Positions 34,373 to 42,842 of a stretch of 64,000 bases of DNA are shown here, one piece after another. Each line of letters begins with the position of its first letter. Position 1 is the stretch's first letter. The position numbers and the translations under genes were made by a program. The notes beneath the pieces were generated by a model, which saw nothing but the letters and a program-made list of their open reading frames with translations, was not told the origin of the DNA and ran no database searches. This stretch comes from UBA7803 sp036381275 (lineage in GTDB: Bacteria > Pseudomonadota > Gammaproteobacteria > Pseudomonadales > Azotimanducaceae): positions 1-64,000 of the forward strand of contig DASVDC010000166.1 in the NCBI GenBank assembly GCA_036381275.1. Reading direction: 5' to 3'.

Positions 34373-35992
34373 TCATCGCCAGTGCAGGAACCGCGCGGGA
34401 TGAGCGTCGCGCGGGTTGTCGTACCAGCCGGCGAGATCCGGGTGCACGAGCCGGCGCACCGTCACCGAATAGAGCGGCACCACCGGGAAGTCGGCAATGC
34501 CGATCGCTTCGGCGTCGCGCAGCAGGCGGTTGCGCGTCGCGAGATCCGCGACCGCCGCGGCGCGGTTCATCTGCGCATCGAACTCGGGATTCCGGTAGCC
34601 GCCGTAGTTCACGTCGCCGGTGTCCGATTTCAAGAGGCCGAGGTAGTGCTCCGGATTGCTTTCGCCGAACCAGCCGGCTATCGCGACCTGGAAATTGCCC
34701 TGGCGCAGGTCGCTGAAATGCACCTTCAGCTCCGCCTGGTGCAGCCGCGTGCGCACGCCGAGCTGCTGCCAGAACGCCGCGATCGCGAGGCTGGTGCGCT
34801 TCTGTTCGGTACCGCTGATGTAGCGCAGCGTGATCTCGAGCGGGTTGCCGGGGCCGTAGCCGGCGGCCTCGAGCAGGGCTCGCGCCCGCGCCATCCGCTC
34901 CGGCCCGGGCAGGCCCGCGTGCGGCTCCGGCACCGGCTCGTAGCCGCTGACCAGGCTCGGCACGAAGCTCGCGCTCGGCACGTTGCCGGCCCGCTGCACC
35001 GTGTCGGTCAGCGTCTCGCGATCGATCGCCAGCGCGAGCGCCTCGCGCACGCGCGCATCGTCGAACGGCGGCCGGCGGGTATCGAAGACCAGATACATGA
35101 TCGACAGGAGCGGCGACAGCCGCAGGTGCTCCGGCAGCGCGTCGCGGACCGCGTCGAGCTGGCCGGCCGGGAAGCTCGCGATCGCGTGCACGTCGCCCGC
35201 CCGGTAGCGATTGTAGGCGTTCTGTTCGCTGGCGAGCGGCAGGTAGACGACGCGCTCGACGTGCGCCGGCGGGAGGCCCGAGTCCGCGAAGCGCGGGTTG
35301 CGGCGCAGCGTCACCGACGCCTGGGGCTGCCAGTCCTCGAGCACGTAGGCGCCGTTCGACACCCAGTGCTCGGGCTCGACCCAGGCGTCCCCGACCCGTT
35401 CGATCACGTGGCGCGGCACCGGATAGCCGGTCGGGTAGAGCAGCCGTTCCGGCAGGTACGGGTAGGGCTTCTCCAGCGTCAGCACCAGCGTGGCGTCGTC
35501 AGGCGCGTGCACGCCGAGCTCGGTGACGGGCTTCTCTCCGGCGTTGACTGCGGCGGCGTTCTTCAGCGGGTAGAGGAAATACGCGAGGCTCGCCGCCGTG
35601 GCCGGGTCCAGCAGCCGGCGCAGCGAGTAGACGAAGTCGTGCGCGGTGAGCGGCGTGCCGTCGGACCAGGCGAGCCCGTCGCGCAGCCGGAAGGTCCAGG
35701 TGAGCCCGTCGTCGCTGACCTGCCAGCGCTCCGCCGCGCCGGGCACCACGTTCGCATGTGCATCGAACGTGGTCAGGCCGAGGAACAGGTCGGTGAGGAT
35801 GGTCTCCTCGAGGCGCAGGTTGTAGCGGTGCGGATCGAGCGTCGCCGGCTCGCCGGCGTTGCCGATCCGGAGCACCGGCGCGGGCTCGCCGAGCGCGGGC
35901 GGCGGCGTGACGATCGCCAGCGGAAGCAGCGCCGCGAGCAGCACGCTCAGGCACCGGGTCCTGCGCCACCCGCCCCGTTGTCGCCTCGTCAT
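34373..35992 (-). CDS. ABC transporter substrate-binding protein (OppA family)
   Basis: This 539-residue periplasmic binding protein has a signal peptide after an arginine-rich start (LSVLLAALLPLAIVTPPPALG). The family-5 solute-binding landmarks are visible: GNAGEPATLDPHRYN, LTWTFRLRDGLAWSDGTPLTAHDFVYS near residue 95, and GYGPGNPLEITLRY near 375. Cluster C/family 5 proteins bind peptides, nickel or glycosides. I used the ATG at 35992 because a normal signal peptide begins there. Longer in-frame extensions are not conserved-looking. It is divergent from glucokinase and is the first gene of the transporter operon. Confidence 0.88.
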   Translation of the reverse strand: MTRRQRGGWRRTRCLSVLLAALLPLAIVTPPPALGEPAPVLRIGNAGEPATLDPHRYNLRLEETILTDLFLGLTTFDAHANVVPGAAERWQVSDDGLTWTFRLRDGLAWSDGTPLTAHDFVYSLRRLLDPATAASLAYFLYPLKNAAAVNAGEKPVTELGVHAPDDATLVLTLEKPYPYLPERLLYPTGYPVPRHVIERVGDAWVEPEHWVSNGAYVLEDWQPQASVTLRRNPRFADSGLPPAHVERVVYLPLASEQNAYNRYRAGDVHAIASFPAGQLDAVRDALPEHLRLSPLLSIMYLVFDTRRPPFDDARVREALALAIDRETLTDTVQRAGNVPSASFVPSLVSGYEPVPEPHAGLPGPERMARARALLEAAGYGPGNPLEITLRYISGTEQKRTSLAIAAFWQQLGVRTRLHQAELKVHFSDLRQGNFQVAIAGWFGESNPEHYLGLLKSDTGDVNYGGYRNPEFDAQMNRAAAVADLATRNRLLRDAEAIGIADFPVVPLYSVTVRRLVHPDLAGWYDNPRDAHPARFLHWR

Positions 35993-36203
35993 GGTCGTCC
36001 GCTGCGTCCGCTGCCCCGTCTGCCAGGCGGCCAACCTTACTGAATGCCCCGCGCTGTCGATAGTCCTCTCGCCGCGTCCGACGCGGGAGCTGGGCCGCAG
36101 GAGCGATCCCCAGATCGCGATCTGGAAGGCGAGCCATTGAAGCCGGCGGTGGCCCCTCCGACAATGCCGGCATGGATTCACCCACCCCCCGAGCCCGGCG
36201 CGC

Positions 36204-37157
36204 GTGAACGAAGCGGCCGGCTACCTGATTGCCGACATCGGCGGAACCAACGCCCGCTTTGCTTGGGCAAGCGATGCGGGGATGGAAGGCGAACGCGTGG
36301 TGCTGGCGAGTGCGGATTTCGCCGACGCCACGATGCTCGTCCAGGAGGCGCTGCGGCGCCTCGACGCGCCGCTGCCGGCGGCGGCCGGGCTGGCGGTGGC
36401 CGGGCCGGTGGCCGCCGGGCGGGCGCGGCTGACCAACGGGCGTCTTTCGTTCGACGAGGCGGCGCTCGCCCGCGCGCTCGAATGCCCGGTGGTGCTCATC
36501 AACGACTTCCAGGCGATCGCGCGCTCGCTGCCGGAGTTGACCCGGCTGCGCCAATACGGCGGCCAGGCGCCGATGCCGGGCCCGAAGGCGGCGCTCGGGC
36601 CCGGTACCGGGCTCGGCATGGGTGTGGTGGTGCCCGTGAACGGACGCTGGCAGGTGCTGGCCTCGGAGGGCGGCCACGGCGACCTGGCCCCGGGCAACCC
36701 GCTCGAGGCGGAAGTGCTCCGGATTCTGCAGACGGAGCATTCGCACGTGTCCTGGGAGATCGCGGTCTCCGGGCCGGGCCTGGTGCGGCTGTACGGGGCG
36801 GTCTGCCGGATCTGGGGAACCGAGCCCGAGGAGCTCTCCGCCGAGCAGATCTCGGCGCGGGGCGTACACGCGACCGACCCCGTCTGCCATCAGACGCTGG
36901 AGCTGTTCTTCGCGCTGCTCGGCGCGGCGGCGGGCAACCTGGCCCTGACCGTCTGCGCCTACGGCGGCGTCTACATCGCCGGCGGCATCGTGCCGGAGCT
37001 CGCGGATTTCGCGGAAGAGAGCCCGATGCGGCGGCGTTTCGAGGAGCGCGGCCGCATGTCGGACATGGTGCGGCCGATTCCGCTGTTCCTGATCGAGGAG
37101 GACGCACCCGGCATGACCGGGGTGCTCTGCTGGGTGCGCGACCGGTTCGGCGGCTGA
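36204..37157 (+). CDS. glk: Glucokinase
   Basis: This 317-residue ATP:glucose kinase of the proteobacterial Glk type carries the phosphate-1 motif LIADIGGTNARFAW at residues 8-21. VVLINDFQAIARSLPEL lies near residue 92. The glucose-binding EGGHGDLAP lies near 155 and GVYIAGGIVPEL (adenosine site) near 257. It catalyses the first step of glycolysis/Entner-Doudoroff. It stands alone, divergent from the ABC binding protein and convergent with a serine hydrolase. Confidence 0.93.
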   Translation: MNEAAGYLIADIGGTNARFAWASDAGMEGERVVLASADFADATMLVQEALRRLDAPLPAAAGLAVAGPVAAGRARLTNGRLSFDEAALARALECPVVLINDFQAIARSLPELTRLRQYGGQAPMPGPKAALGPGTGLGMGVVVPVNGRWQVLASEGGHGDLAPGNPLEAEVLRILQTEHSHVSWEIAVSGPGLVRLYGAVCRIWGTEPEELSAEQISARGVHATDPVCHQTLELFFALLGAAAGNLALTVCAYGGVYIAGGIVPELADFAEESPMRRRFEERGRMSDMVRPIPLFLIEEDAPGMTGVLCWVRDRFGG

Positions 37158-37206
37158 GGGACTACGCCCGGCGCTGGGCGGGTAGCCGCCGCTCCGACGA
37201 GCGCGG

Positions 37207-38601
37207 TCAGAAGACTCCGACGACGTCGCGCACGAACGCGCCGAGGTCGAAGCGGCTGCCCTGAGGATCGACCCCGGTGCGCACGATCACGAGGTCCCGT
37301 GCCGGGACGATGGTCACGAACTGGCCCTTGTTGCCCATGCTCGAGTACGTTCCCTTCGGAATCCCCGGCAGCTGGTCGAGCAGCCAGAACTGCGCACCGT
37401 AGCCGAGCTCGCCACGCTGCGGCGGGCGGCTCGGTGCCGGCGTCGAGACGAACCGGGTCCAGCCTTCCGGCAGCAGCCGCTCGCCCTGCCAGACGCCGTC
37501 GTTCAGGTACAGCAGTCCGAGGCGGGCGAGGTCCCGCCCGGTGGTGTAGACCTGGCTCGAGCCGACGAAGTTGCCGAGGTGATCGGTTTCCATCCAGGTG
37601 TGGTACATGCCGAGCGGGCGGAACAGCTCGTCGTACGGAAAGCGCAGGTAGCGGGCGTCGTCGTTCAGCACCGCGCGCAGGCTGCGCAGCAGCAGCAGAG
37701 TGTCGTTGTTGGCGTACTGCCAGCGGGTCCCAGGTTCCGCTTCGAGCGGCGTCGTCGTGGCGGCGCTGATCACGTCCTGGCCGCCGAAGTACAGCGCGTT
37801 GGTGTTGCTGCCCTCGCTCCACAGGCCGCTCGACATCCACATCAGGTGCTCGAGGGTGATCGCGGTTCGGGGATCGGCCGGCTGCTGCCACTCGGGCACC
37901 GGAGCGGGTGCGTCGACGGCGAGCAGACCCTGGTGCGCGGCGATGCCGATCAGCGTCGCGGTGATGCTCTTCGCGGTGGACCAGGTCCGGTAGCCCCGGT
38001 ACGGGCCGAAACCCTCGCGGTAGGTTTCCGCGGCGAGCGCGCCGTCCGCGACCACCAGTACCCCGACGGTCAGCGTGCCCTCGCCGTAGCTGCGCCCGTC
38101 GAACGCCTTCTCGATGACCTCGCGCTGCGCCGCGTCGGGTTTCGGATCGGCGCGCTCGCCGAGCGGGAAATCCAGGTCCGACCGCGGTTCGGGCAGCGGC
38201 CGGGCAACGTACGGCAGCCGGCCGAGATCCGCCTCGCTCCAGTGGGGCGGCAGGATCGTGCAGCCCATCGTCTCGCGGAACGCCGCGATGCGCACGTGCC
38301 CGCGGCCGTCGCCGGCCCGCACCAGTTGCCGCGCTTCGTCGATCTCCGGCAGCGGCAGGCCGAGCGGCGCGGTGTCCGCCAGCTCGACGTCGACGATCGC
38401 CTCGAGGGGCCGACCCATCGCGAAGTGCGCCGAGCAGGTGAACAGCGCGCGGAAGCCGGCGGCGATGAACGGATCGGCCGGATCGGCGGCGCCGCCCGGC
38501 AATCGGTAGGGCAACGGCTCGGCACCGGTATCGGGCTGCACCCAGGTCGCCGCCAACAACAGCGCAAACGCGGCCCCGGCGCTCCGTCGACGTCGCGGCA
38601 T
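37207..38601 (-). CDS. Beta-lactamase-fold serine hydrolase, exported
   Basis: This 464-residue paralogue of the lipoprotein at 5380-6846 has a Sec leader (SAGAAFALLLAATWV) and no lipobox cysteine. The class C-type motifs are TWSTAKSITATLIG (SxxK) near residue 208, QYANNDTLLLLRSL (YxN) near 290 and GLGYGAQFW-like strands towards the end. It is likely a periplasmic esterase or peptidase. It is divergent from the LLM oxidoreductase at 38668 across 66 bases. Confidence 0.85.
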   Translation of the reverse strand: MPRRRRSAGAAFALLLAATWVQPDTGAEPLPYRLPGGAADPADPFIAAGFRALFTCSAHFAMGRPLEAIVDVELADTAPLGLPLPEIDEARQLVRAGDGRGHVRIAAFRETMGCTILPPHWSEADLGRLPYVARPLPEPRSDLDFPLGERADPKPDAAQREVIEKAFDGRSYGEGTLTVGVLVVADGALAAETYREGFGPYRGYRTWSTAKSITATLIGIAAHQGLLAVDAPAPVPEWQQPADPRTAITLEHLMWMSSGLWSEGSNTNALYFGGQDVISAATTTPLEAEPGTRWQYANNDTLLLLRSLRAVLNDDARYLRFPYDELFRPLGMYHTWMETDHLGNFVGSSQVYTTGRDLARLGLLYLNDGVWQGERLLPEGWTRFVSTPAPSRPPQRGELGYGAQFWLLDQLPGIPKGTYSSMGNKGQFVTIVPARDLVIVRTGVDPQGSRFDLGAFVRDVVGVF

Positions 38602-38667
38602 GGCTCCCTCGGAATCCACCAGGTCGCCGGCTATTATGCGGGATCGGCAGCGGGCTGGGGACGTCAG

Positions 38668-39714
38668 ATGAAAGTCAGTATCGGAATCGGTGGTCCGGCC
38701 TCCGGCGGGCGGCGCGACTTCGACGAGCAAGTCAGCTACGTGCAGGAGGCCGAGCAGCTCGGCGTCGACACCGTCTGGAGCGCCGAGGCATGGGGACAGG
38801 ACGCGGTGACGCCGCTCGCCTATCTGGCCGCGAAGACCGAGCGCATCCGCCTCGGCACCGGCATCATGCAGATCAGCGCGCGGGTGCCGTCGATGACCGC
38901 GATGACCGCGCTGACCCTCGCCGCGCTGTCGAACGACCGGTTCATCCTCGGGCTCGGCGCGAGCGGTCCGCAGGTGGTCGAGGGCTTGCACGGGCGGCCG
39001 TTCCGGGCGCCGCTCACGCGCCTGAAAGAGACCGTCGAGATCGTGCGCCTGGCGTTCGCCGGGCAGAAGATCGAGTACCACGGCAAGTACCACGAGCTGC
39101 CGCTGCCGGGCGGCGAGGGCAAGGCGCTGCGCCTCGCGCAGCCGGCCAACCCGAACATCCCAATCTACTTCGCGACCCTCGGGCCCGCGAGCCTCGAATA
39201 CACCGGCGCGGCCGCCGACGGCTGGCTCGGTACCTCGTTCACGCCGGAGCATGCCGACGCGCACCTCGCGCACATCCGCCGCGGTGCCGAGGCCGCCGGG
39301 CGCTCGATGGCCGACATCGACATTCAGGTGGGCGGCACGGTCGCATTCGGCGACGACCTCGAGGCGCTGGTGGCGCCGCTGCGGCCGGGGATGGCGTTCA
39401 CGCTCGGCGCGATGGGCTCACCGAAGACCAACTTCTACAACGAGGCGTATCGGCGCGGCGGCTGGGACGAGGCGGCGGCCGAGGTGCAGCGGCTCTGGGT
39501 GTCCGGTCAGCGCGAGCAGGCCATCGCCCGGGTGCCGGCGGAAATGATCCTGCAGGCCAACCTGCTCGGTGACGAGCGGATGGTGCGCGAGCGGCTCAGG
39601 GCCTATCGCGATGCGGGGGTGACGACGCTGCGCGTGCAGCCGGCAGGCAGCACGCTGGACGAGCGGCTCACTACCCTCGGCAGGGTGATGGACCTGATCG
39701 AAAACCTGGATTGA
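38668..39714 (+). CDS. LLM-class oxidoreductase, probable F420 user
   Basis: This 348-residue luciferase-like TIM-barrel protein starts MKVSIGIGGPASGGR. It has AEAWGQDAVTPLAYLAAKT near residue 32, GTGIMQISARVPSMTAMTA near 63 and a glycine-rich LGLGASGPQVVEGLHG near 92. The string close to LGxxSGPxVxEGxxG, with AYLAA and GT(G)I, is typical of F420-dependent LLM enzymes related to Mer and Fgd. That agrees with the F420 cluster in the window. It is followed after nine bases by a DUF4870-like protein. Confidence 0.85.
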   Translation: MKVSIGIGGPASGGRRDFDEQVSYVQEAEQLGVDTVWSAEAWGQDAVTPLAYLAAKTERIRLGTGIMQISARVPSMTAMTALTLAALSNDRFILGLGASGPQVVEGLHGRPFRAPLTRLKETVEIVRLAFAGQKIEYHGKYHELPLPGGEGKALRLAQPANPNIPIYFATLGPASLEYTGAAADGWLGTSFTPEHADAHLAHIRRGAEAAGRSMADIDIQVGGTVAFGDDLEALVAPLRPGMAFTLGAMGSPKTNFYNEAYRRGGWDEAAAEVQRLWVSGQREQAIARVPAEMILQANLLGDERMVRERLRAYRDAGVTTLRVQPAGSTLDERLTTLGRVMDLIENLD

Positions 39715-39723
39715 GGGGGAACG

Positions 39724-40056
39724 GTGGCGAGCGGGGAAACGACCCAGATCAAGATCATCTACGTGCTCTACCTGGCGGGCTTCGTGCTCGGCATCACGCC
39801 GATCATCGGCCTGGTGATGGCGTACATGGCGCGGGGCTCGGGACCCGAGTGGCTCGAGAGCCACTACACCTACGCGATCCGTACGTTCTGGATCGGGCTG
39901 CTGTATGGCATGGTCGCGTCGGTGCTGACGGTCGTGCTGATCGGCTTTCTGCTGTACGCGGTGGTCGCGATCTGGTTCATCGTCCGCTGCGTGAAGGGAC
40001 TGATGCGGGCGGACAAGGAGCAGCCGATCGAGGATCCGGCGACCTGGATGGTGTGA
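39724..40056 (+). CDS. DUF4870-like small membrane protein
   Basis: This 110-residue protein has three hydrophobic segments (IIYVLYLAGFVLGITPIIGLV, TFWIGLLYGMVASVLTVVLIG, YAVVAIWFIVRCVKGL) and the DUF4870-type SHYTYAIRTFWIG. It starts with GTG at 39724 after a GGGGGAAC ribosome-binding site, nine bases after the LLM gene. Function unknown; convergent with the enoyl-CoA hydratase. Confidence 0.8.
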   Translation: MASGETTQIKIIYVLYLAGFVLGITPIIGLVMAYMARGSGPEWLESHYTYAIRTFWIGLLYGMVASVLTVVLIGFLLYAVVAIWFIVRCVKGLMRADKEQPIEDPATWMV

Positions 40057-40062
40057 CGGCAC

Positions 40063-40845
40063 TCAGCTCCGGCTCTGCTCCCGGCCGCGCGACTGGATCG
40101 CGGCCCGCCGCGCGGCGACCTTCTCCGGCCTCACCTCGGCGCGGCTGTGAGCCTCGCTCGCCTCGAGCTCGATCTCGAGCCCGCGCGCCAGCGTGTCGTG
40201 CCAGCCGGCATCCATGATCCGCTTGATCTCGCGGCGGGTGACAGGGTCGGTGCTGGCGATGTCGCGGGCGAGCTGCCGGCAGGTCGGCAGCAGCGCGTCC
40301 GGCTCGACCACCCGATTCACCAGGCCCCAGGCGCAGGCGGTCCGGGCGTCGAGGTAGTTGCCGGTCAGCGACAGCTCCTTCGCCCGGTTGATCCCGATCA
40401 GCCGCGGCAGCCGTTGCGACAGGCCCCAGCCCGGCACGACGCCGACGCGCGCATGGGTGTCGGCGAAGCGCGCCTCGGTGGATGCGATCAGGAAGTCGCA
40501 CATCAGCGCGAGCTCGAAGCCGCCGGTGATCGCATAGCCGTTGACCGCGCCGATGATCGGCTGCGAGAGACCGAGCATCGCGCGCGACAGATCCTGACTG
40601 GTGATCGACGCGGACGCCGGCTTCTCGCCGCCGAGCTCCTTCAGATCGAGACCGACGGTGAACGCGCGGCCGGCGCCGGTGAGAATCACCACCTCCGTGG
40701 CGGTGTCGCTCGCGAGCTCGGTGAACACCTCGGCGATGCGGGCGCGCAGCGCTGCCGACAGCGCGTTCAGCGCTTCGGGCCGGTTCAACGTGACGGTGGT
40801 GACGCCCTCGTCCCGTTCCACCAGCACCAGTTCGTGATTGCTCAT
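40063..40845 (-). CDS. Enoyl-CoA hydratase/isomerase family protein
   Basis: This 260-residue crotonase-fold protein has an oxyanion-hole strand with FTVGLDLKELGG near residue 62 and the NGYAITGGFELALMCD segment near 103 with one catalytic-position Glu. In FADTHARVGVVPGWGLSQRL the second catalytic Glu of enoyl-CoA hydratases (usually PEIxLG) is replaced by His, so classic hydration is questionable. It may be an isomerase or other crotonase. I used the ATG at 40845 (GAGGA eight bases upstream) rather than the one 18 bases earlier. The hydrolase gene 31 bases upstream on the same strand is probably co-transcribed. Confidence 0.85.
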   Translation of the reverse strand: MSNHELVLVERDEGVTTVTLNRPEALNALSAALRARIAEVFTELASDTATEVVILTGAGRAFTVGLDLKELGGEKPASASITSQDLSRAMLGLSQPIIGAVNGYAITGGFELALMCDFLIASTEARFADTHARVGVVPGWGLSQRLPRLIGINRAKELSLTGNYLDARTACAWGLVNRVVEPDALLPTCRQLARDIASTDPVTRREIKRIMDAGWHDTLARGLEIELEASEAHSRAEVRPEKVAARRAAIQSRGREQSRS

Positions 40846-40876
40846 CGGGGTTTCCTCATTCACTGCAGGCGGTGCT

Positions 40877-41761
40877 TCAGCGCTCCGCCGGGACGCTGTC
40901 GAGGTGGCGGACGATCTCGTCCGCGATCTGGTCGAGCAGCGGGTCCGGCAGATCGTGACCCATCTGCTCGAACACCCTCAGCCGGGAATTGCGCAGGCAC
41001 GCGGCGGTGCGCTCGCCGCAGGCGACCGGCACCATCGGATCGACGCCGCCGTGGATCACCAGCGCGGGTACGTCGAGGGCCCGCAGTGCGTCGCCGCGCG
41101 GCTTCGCGCGCAGGATCGCGAGGAGCTGGCGGGCGGCGCCGGACGCGCTGTAGCCGCGGTCGTAGGCGGCTTCGGCGAGGCGCGCGAGGCCGACGCGGCG
41201 TGAGTCGTAGTGCGGTCCGCCGAGCACGCGCCACGCGTTCGCGATGTGCGCGATGGCGGCCTCCCGGGAAGCGGGCGGCGTCGACACGAACGCTCGGAAC
41301 GCGTGGCGCTCGGCGCCCGGCAGGTCGCGGTCGTTGGTGCTCGAGCCGATCGACGTGATGCTGAACACGCGCTCCGGCACGTCGATCGCGAGCTGCTGGG
41401 CGATGAGCCCGCCCATCGAGAAGCCGATCAGGTGCGCGCCGCTCTGGCCGAGGTAGTCCATCAGCGCGACCACGTCGCGGCTGAGCTCCGGGATGCCGTA
41501 CGGTGCCTCGACGCCCTTCGGGTCGGCCAGCACGCTCTCGACGGTGCCGACGTCCAGGTGGTCGAGCTTGATCGACAGCCCCGAGTCGCGATTGTCGAAC
41601 GCGACGACCCGATAGCCCGCCCCGCCGATGCGCTCGATCAGCGGCCGCGGCCAGTGGATCGTCTGACAGGTGTAGCCGTGTATCAGCAGAACCAGTGGGT
41701 TGGCTCGCGCCCCGTACTGCTCGTAGTGTAGGGTGAGCGATTCGCTCCTGAACGTTGGCAT
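40877..41761 (-). CDS. Alpha/beta-hydrolase
   Basis: This 294-residue hydrolase has the oxyanion motif LLIHGYTCQTIHWP near residue 29, FDNRDSGLS near 55 and the nucleophile elbow LIGFSMGGLIAQ (GxSxG) near 116. A late Asp sits in VIHGGVDPMVPV near 236 and His in FEQMGHDLPDP near 266. The DNRDSGxS pattern is that of the epoxide-hydrolase/proline-iminopeptidase-like group. I chose the ATG at 41761. It is transcribed just ahead of the crotonase and divergent from the TRAP gene set. Substrate unknown. Confidence 0.86.
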   Translation of the reverse strand: MPTFRSESLTLHYEQYGARANPLVLLIHGYTCQTIHWPRPLIERIGGAGYRVVAFDNRDSGLSIKLDHLDVGTVESVLADPKGVEAPYGIPELSRDVVALMDYLGQSGAHLIGFSMGGLIAQQLAIDVPERVFSITSIGSSTNDRDLPGAERHAFRAFVSTPPASREAAIAHIANAWRVLGGPHYDSRRVGLARLAEAAYDRGYSASGAARQLLAILRAKPRGDALRALDVPALVIHGGVDPMVPVACGERTAACLRNSRLRVFEQMGHDLPDPLLDQIADEIVRHLDSVPAER

Positions 41762-41942
41762 GAATTTTTCGGTGCCGGATTCGAAGCGGCAGAGTGTAGC
41801 AAGTCTCTGTCGGGCGCCCAAAAGAAGCGCTGTCGCGGTGCTCGGTGGTCGGTTGATTTCCGGTGAGGCGGCCGATTAAATGCCGAGCCTCCGAGTCCCC
41901 GAACTGCCGGTGCCGCTGGTCCGGCGACAGACGCGAGCGTGC

Positions 41943-42842
41943 ATGCTGATAGCCGATGGAATCCAGCGGTCTGCTGCGAGGCCGCCCGGTAGAAGAGCGG
42001 CTGCAATCTGGCTCCCGCTGCTGATGCTGGCGGTGAGCGGCTGTGCGAGCCTAGTGGGCGGGGCGATCGACGGCGTGGCCGAGGATCTCGGCGCCGCCGT
42101 GCTGGACAATCCCGACGTCGCGATGGTGCGCGACGGCGCGCCCGCGTACCTGATCCTGCTGGACGGTCTGGTCGCGCGCCGTCCGAACGAAGTCGACCTG
42201 CTGATTCAGGCGTCACGGCTGAACTCGGCGTACGCGGCCGCGTTCGTCGACGACGCGGAGCGCAGCCGCTACCTGAACGAAAAGGCATTGCGTCTTGCCG
42301 AACGCGGCGTGTGCGAGGGGCTGCGCGACGCTTGCGACCTGCGCCGCCGGCCGTTCGAGGCGTTTCAGACCTGGCTCGCGGAGCGCCGTGAGGCCGATGT
42401 GCCGCTCCTCTATCAGCTCGGTGCCGCGTGGGCCGGCTGGATCCAGGCCAACAGCGACGATTTCGCCGCCGTCGCCGATCTCGCGCGGGTCAAGGCGCTG
42501 ATGCGGCGCGTGATCGAGCTCGACGAAGGCTACGACAACGGCGGCGCGCACCTGTACATGGGCTTGTTCGAAACGCTGTTTCCGCCGGCGATGGGCGGCC
42601 GCCCGGAGGAGGGCCGCCGGCATTTCGAGCGCGCCCTCGAGCTTTCGGAAGGCAGGCAGCTTCTGATCAAGGTACTCTATGCCGAACAGTATGCCCGGCT
42701 GGTGTTCGACCGCGACCTGCACGACCGGCTGCTCGAAGAGGTGCTCGCGGCGGATCCGCAGCAGCCGGGCATGACCCTGATGAACGTGGTCGCTCAGCAG
42801 CGGGCCGCCGAGTTGTTGGAGTCTGCCGATGAGTATTTCTGA
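41943..42842 (+). CDS. TatT-type TRAP-associated lipoprotein
   Basis: This protein of about 299 residues has a lipobox (LMLAVSGC) and an all-helical TPR-like body (DEGYDNGGAHLYMGLFETL, RPEEGRRHFERALELSEG). It matches the TatT family of TRAP-transporter-associated periplasmic proteins that dock with the P subunit. The start may instead be the ATG at 41880. I prefer 41943 because it gives a shorter signal peptide. It overlaps the DctP gene by 14 bases, so the four genes to 45573 form one operon. Confidence 0.85.
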   Translation: MLIADGIQRSAARPPGRRAAAIWLPLLMLAVSGCASLVGGAIDGVAEDLGAAVLDNPDVAMVRDGAPAYLILLDGLVARRPNEVDLLIQASRLNSAYAAAFVDDAERSRYLNEKALRLAERGVCEGLRDACDLRRRPFEAFQTWLAERREADVPLLYQLGAAWAGWIQANSDDFAAVADLARVKALMRRVIELDEGYDNGGAHLYMGLFETLFPPAMGGRPEEGRRHFERALELSEGRQLLIKVLYAEQYARLVFDRDLHDRLLEEVLAADPQQPGMTLMNVVAQQRAAELLESADEYF

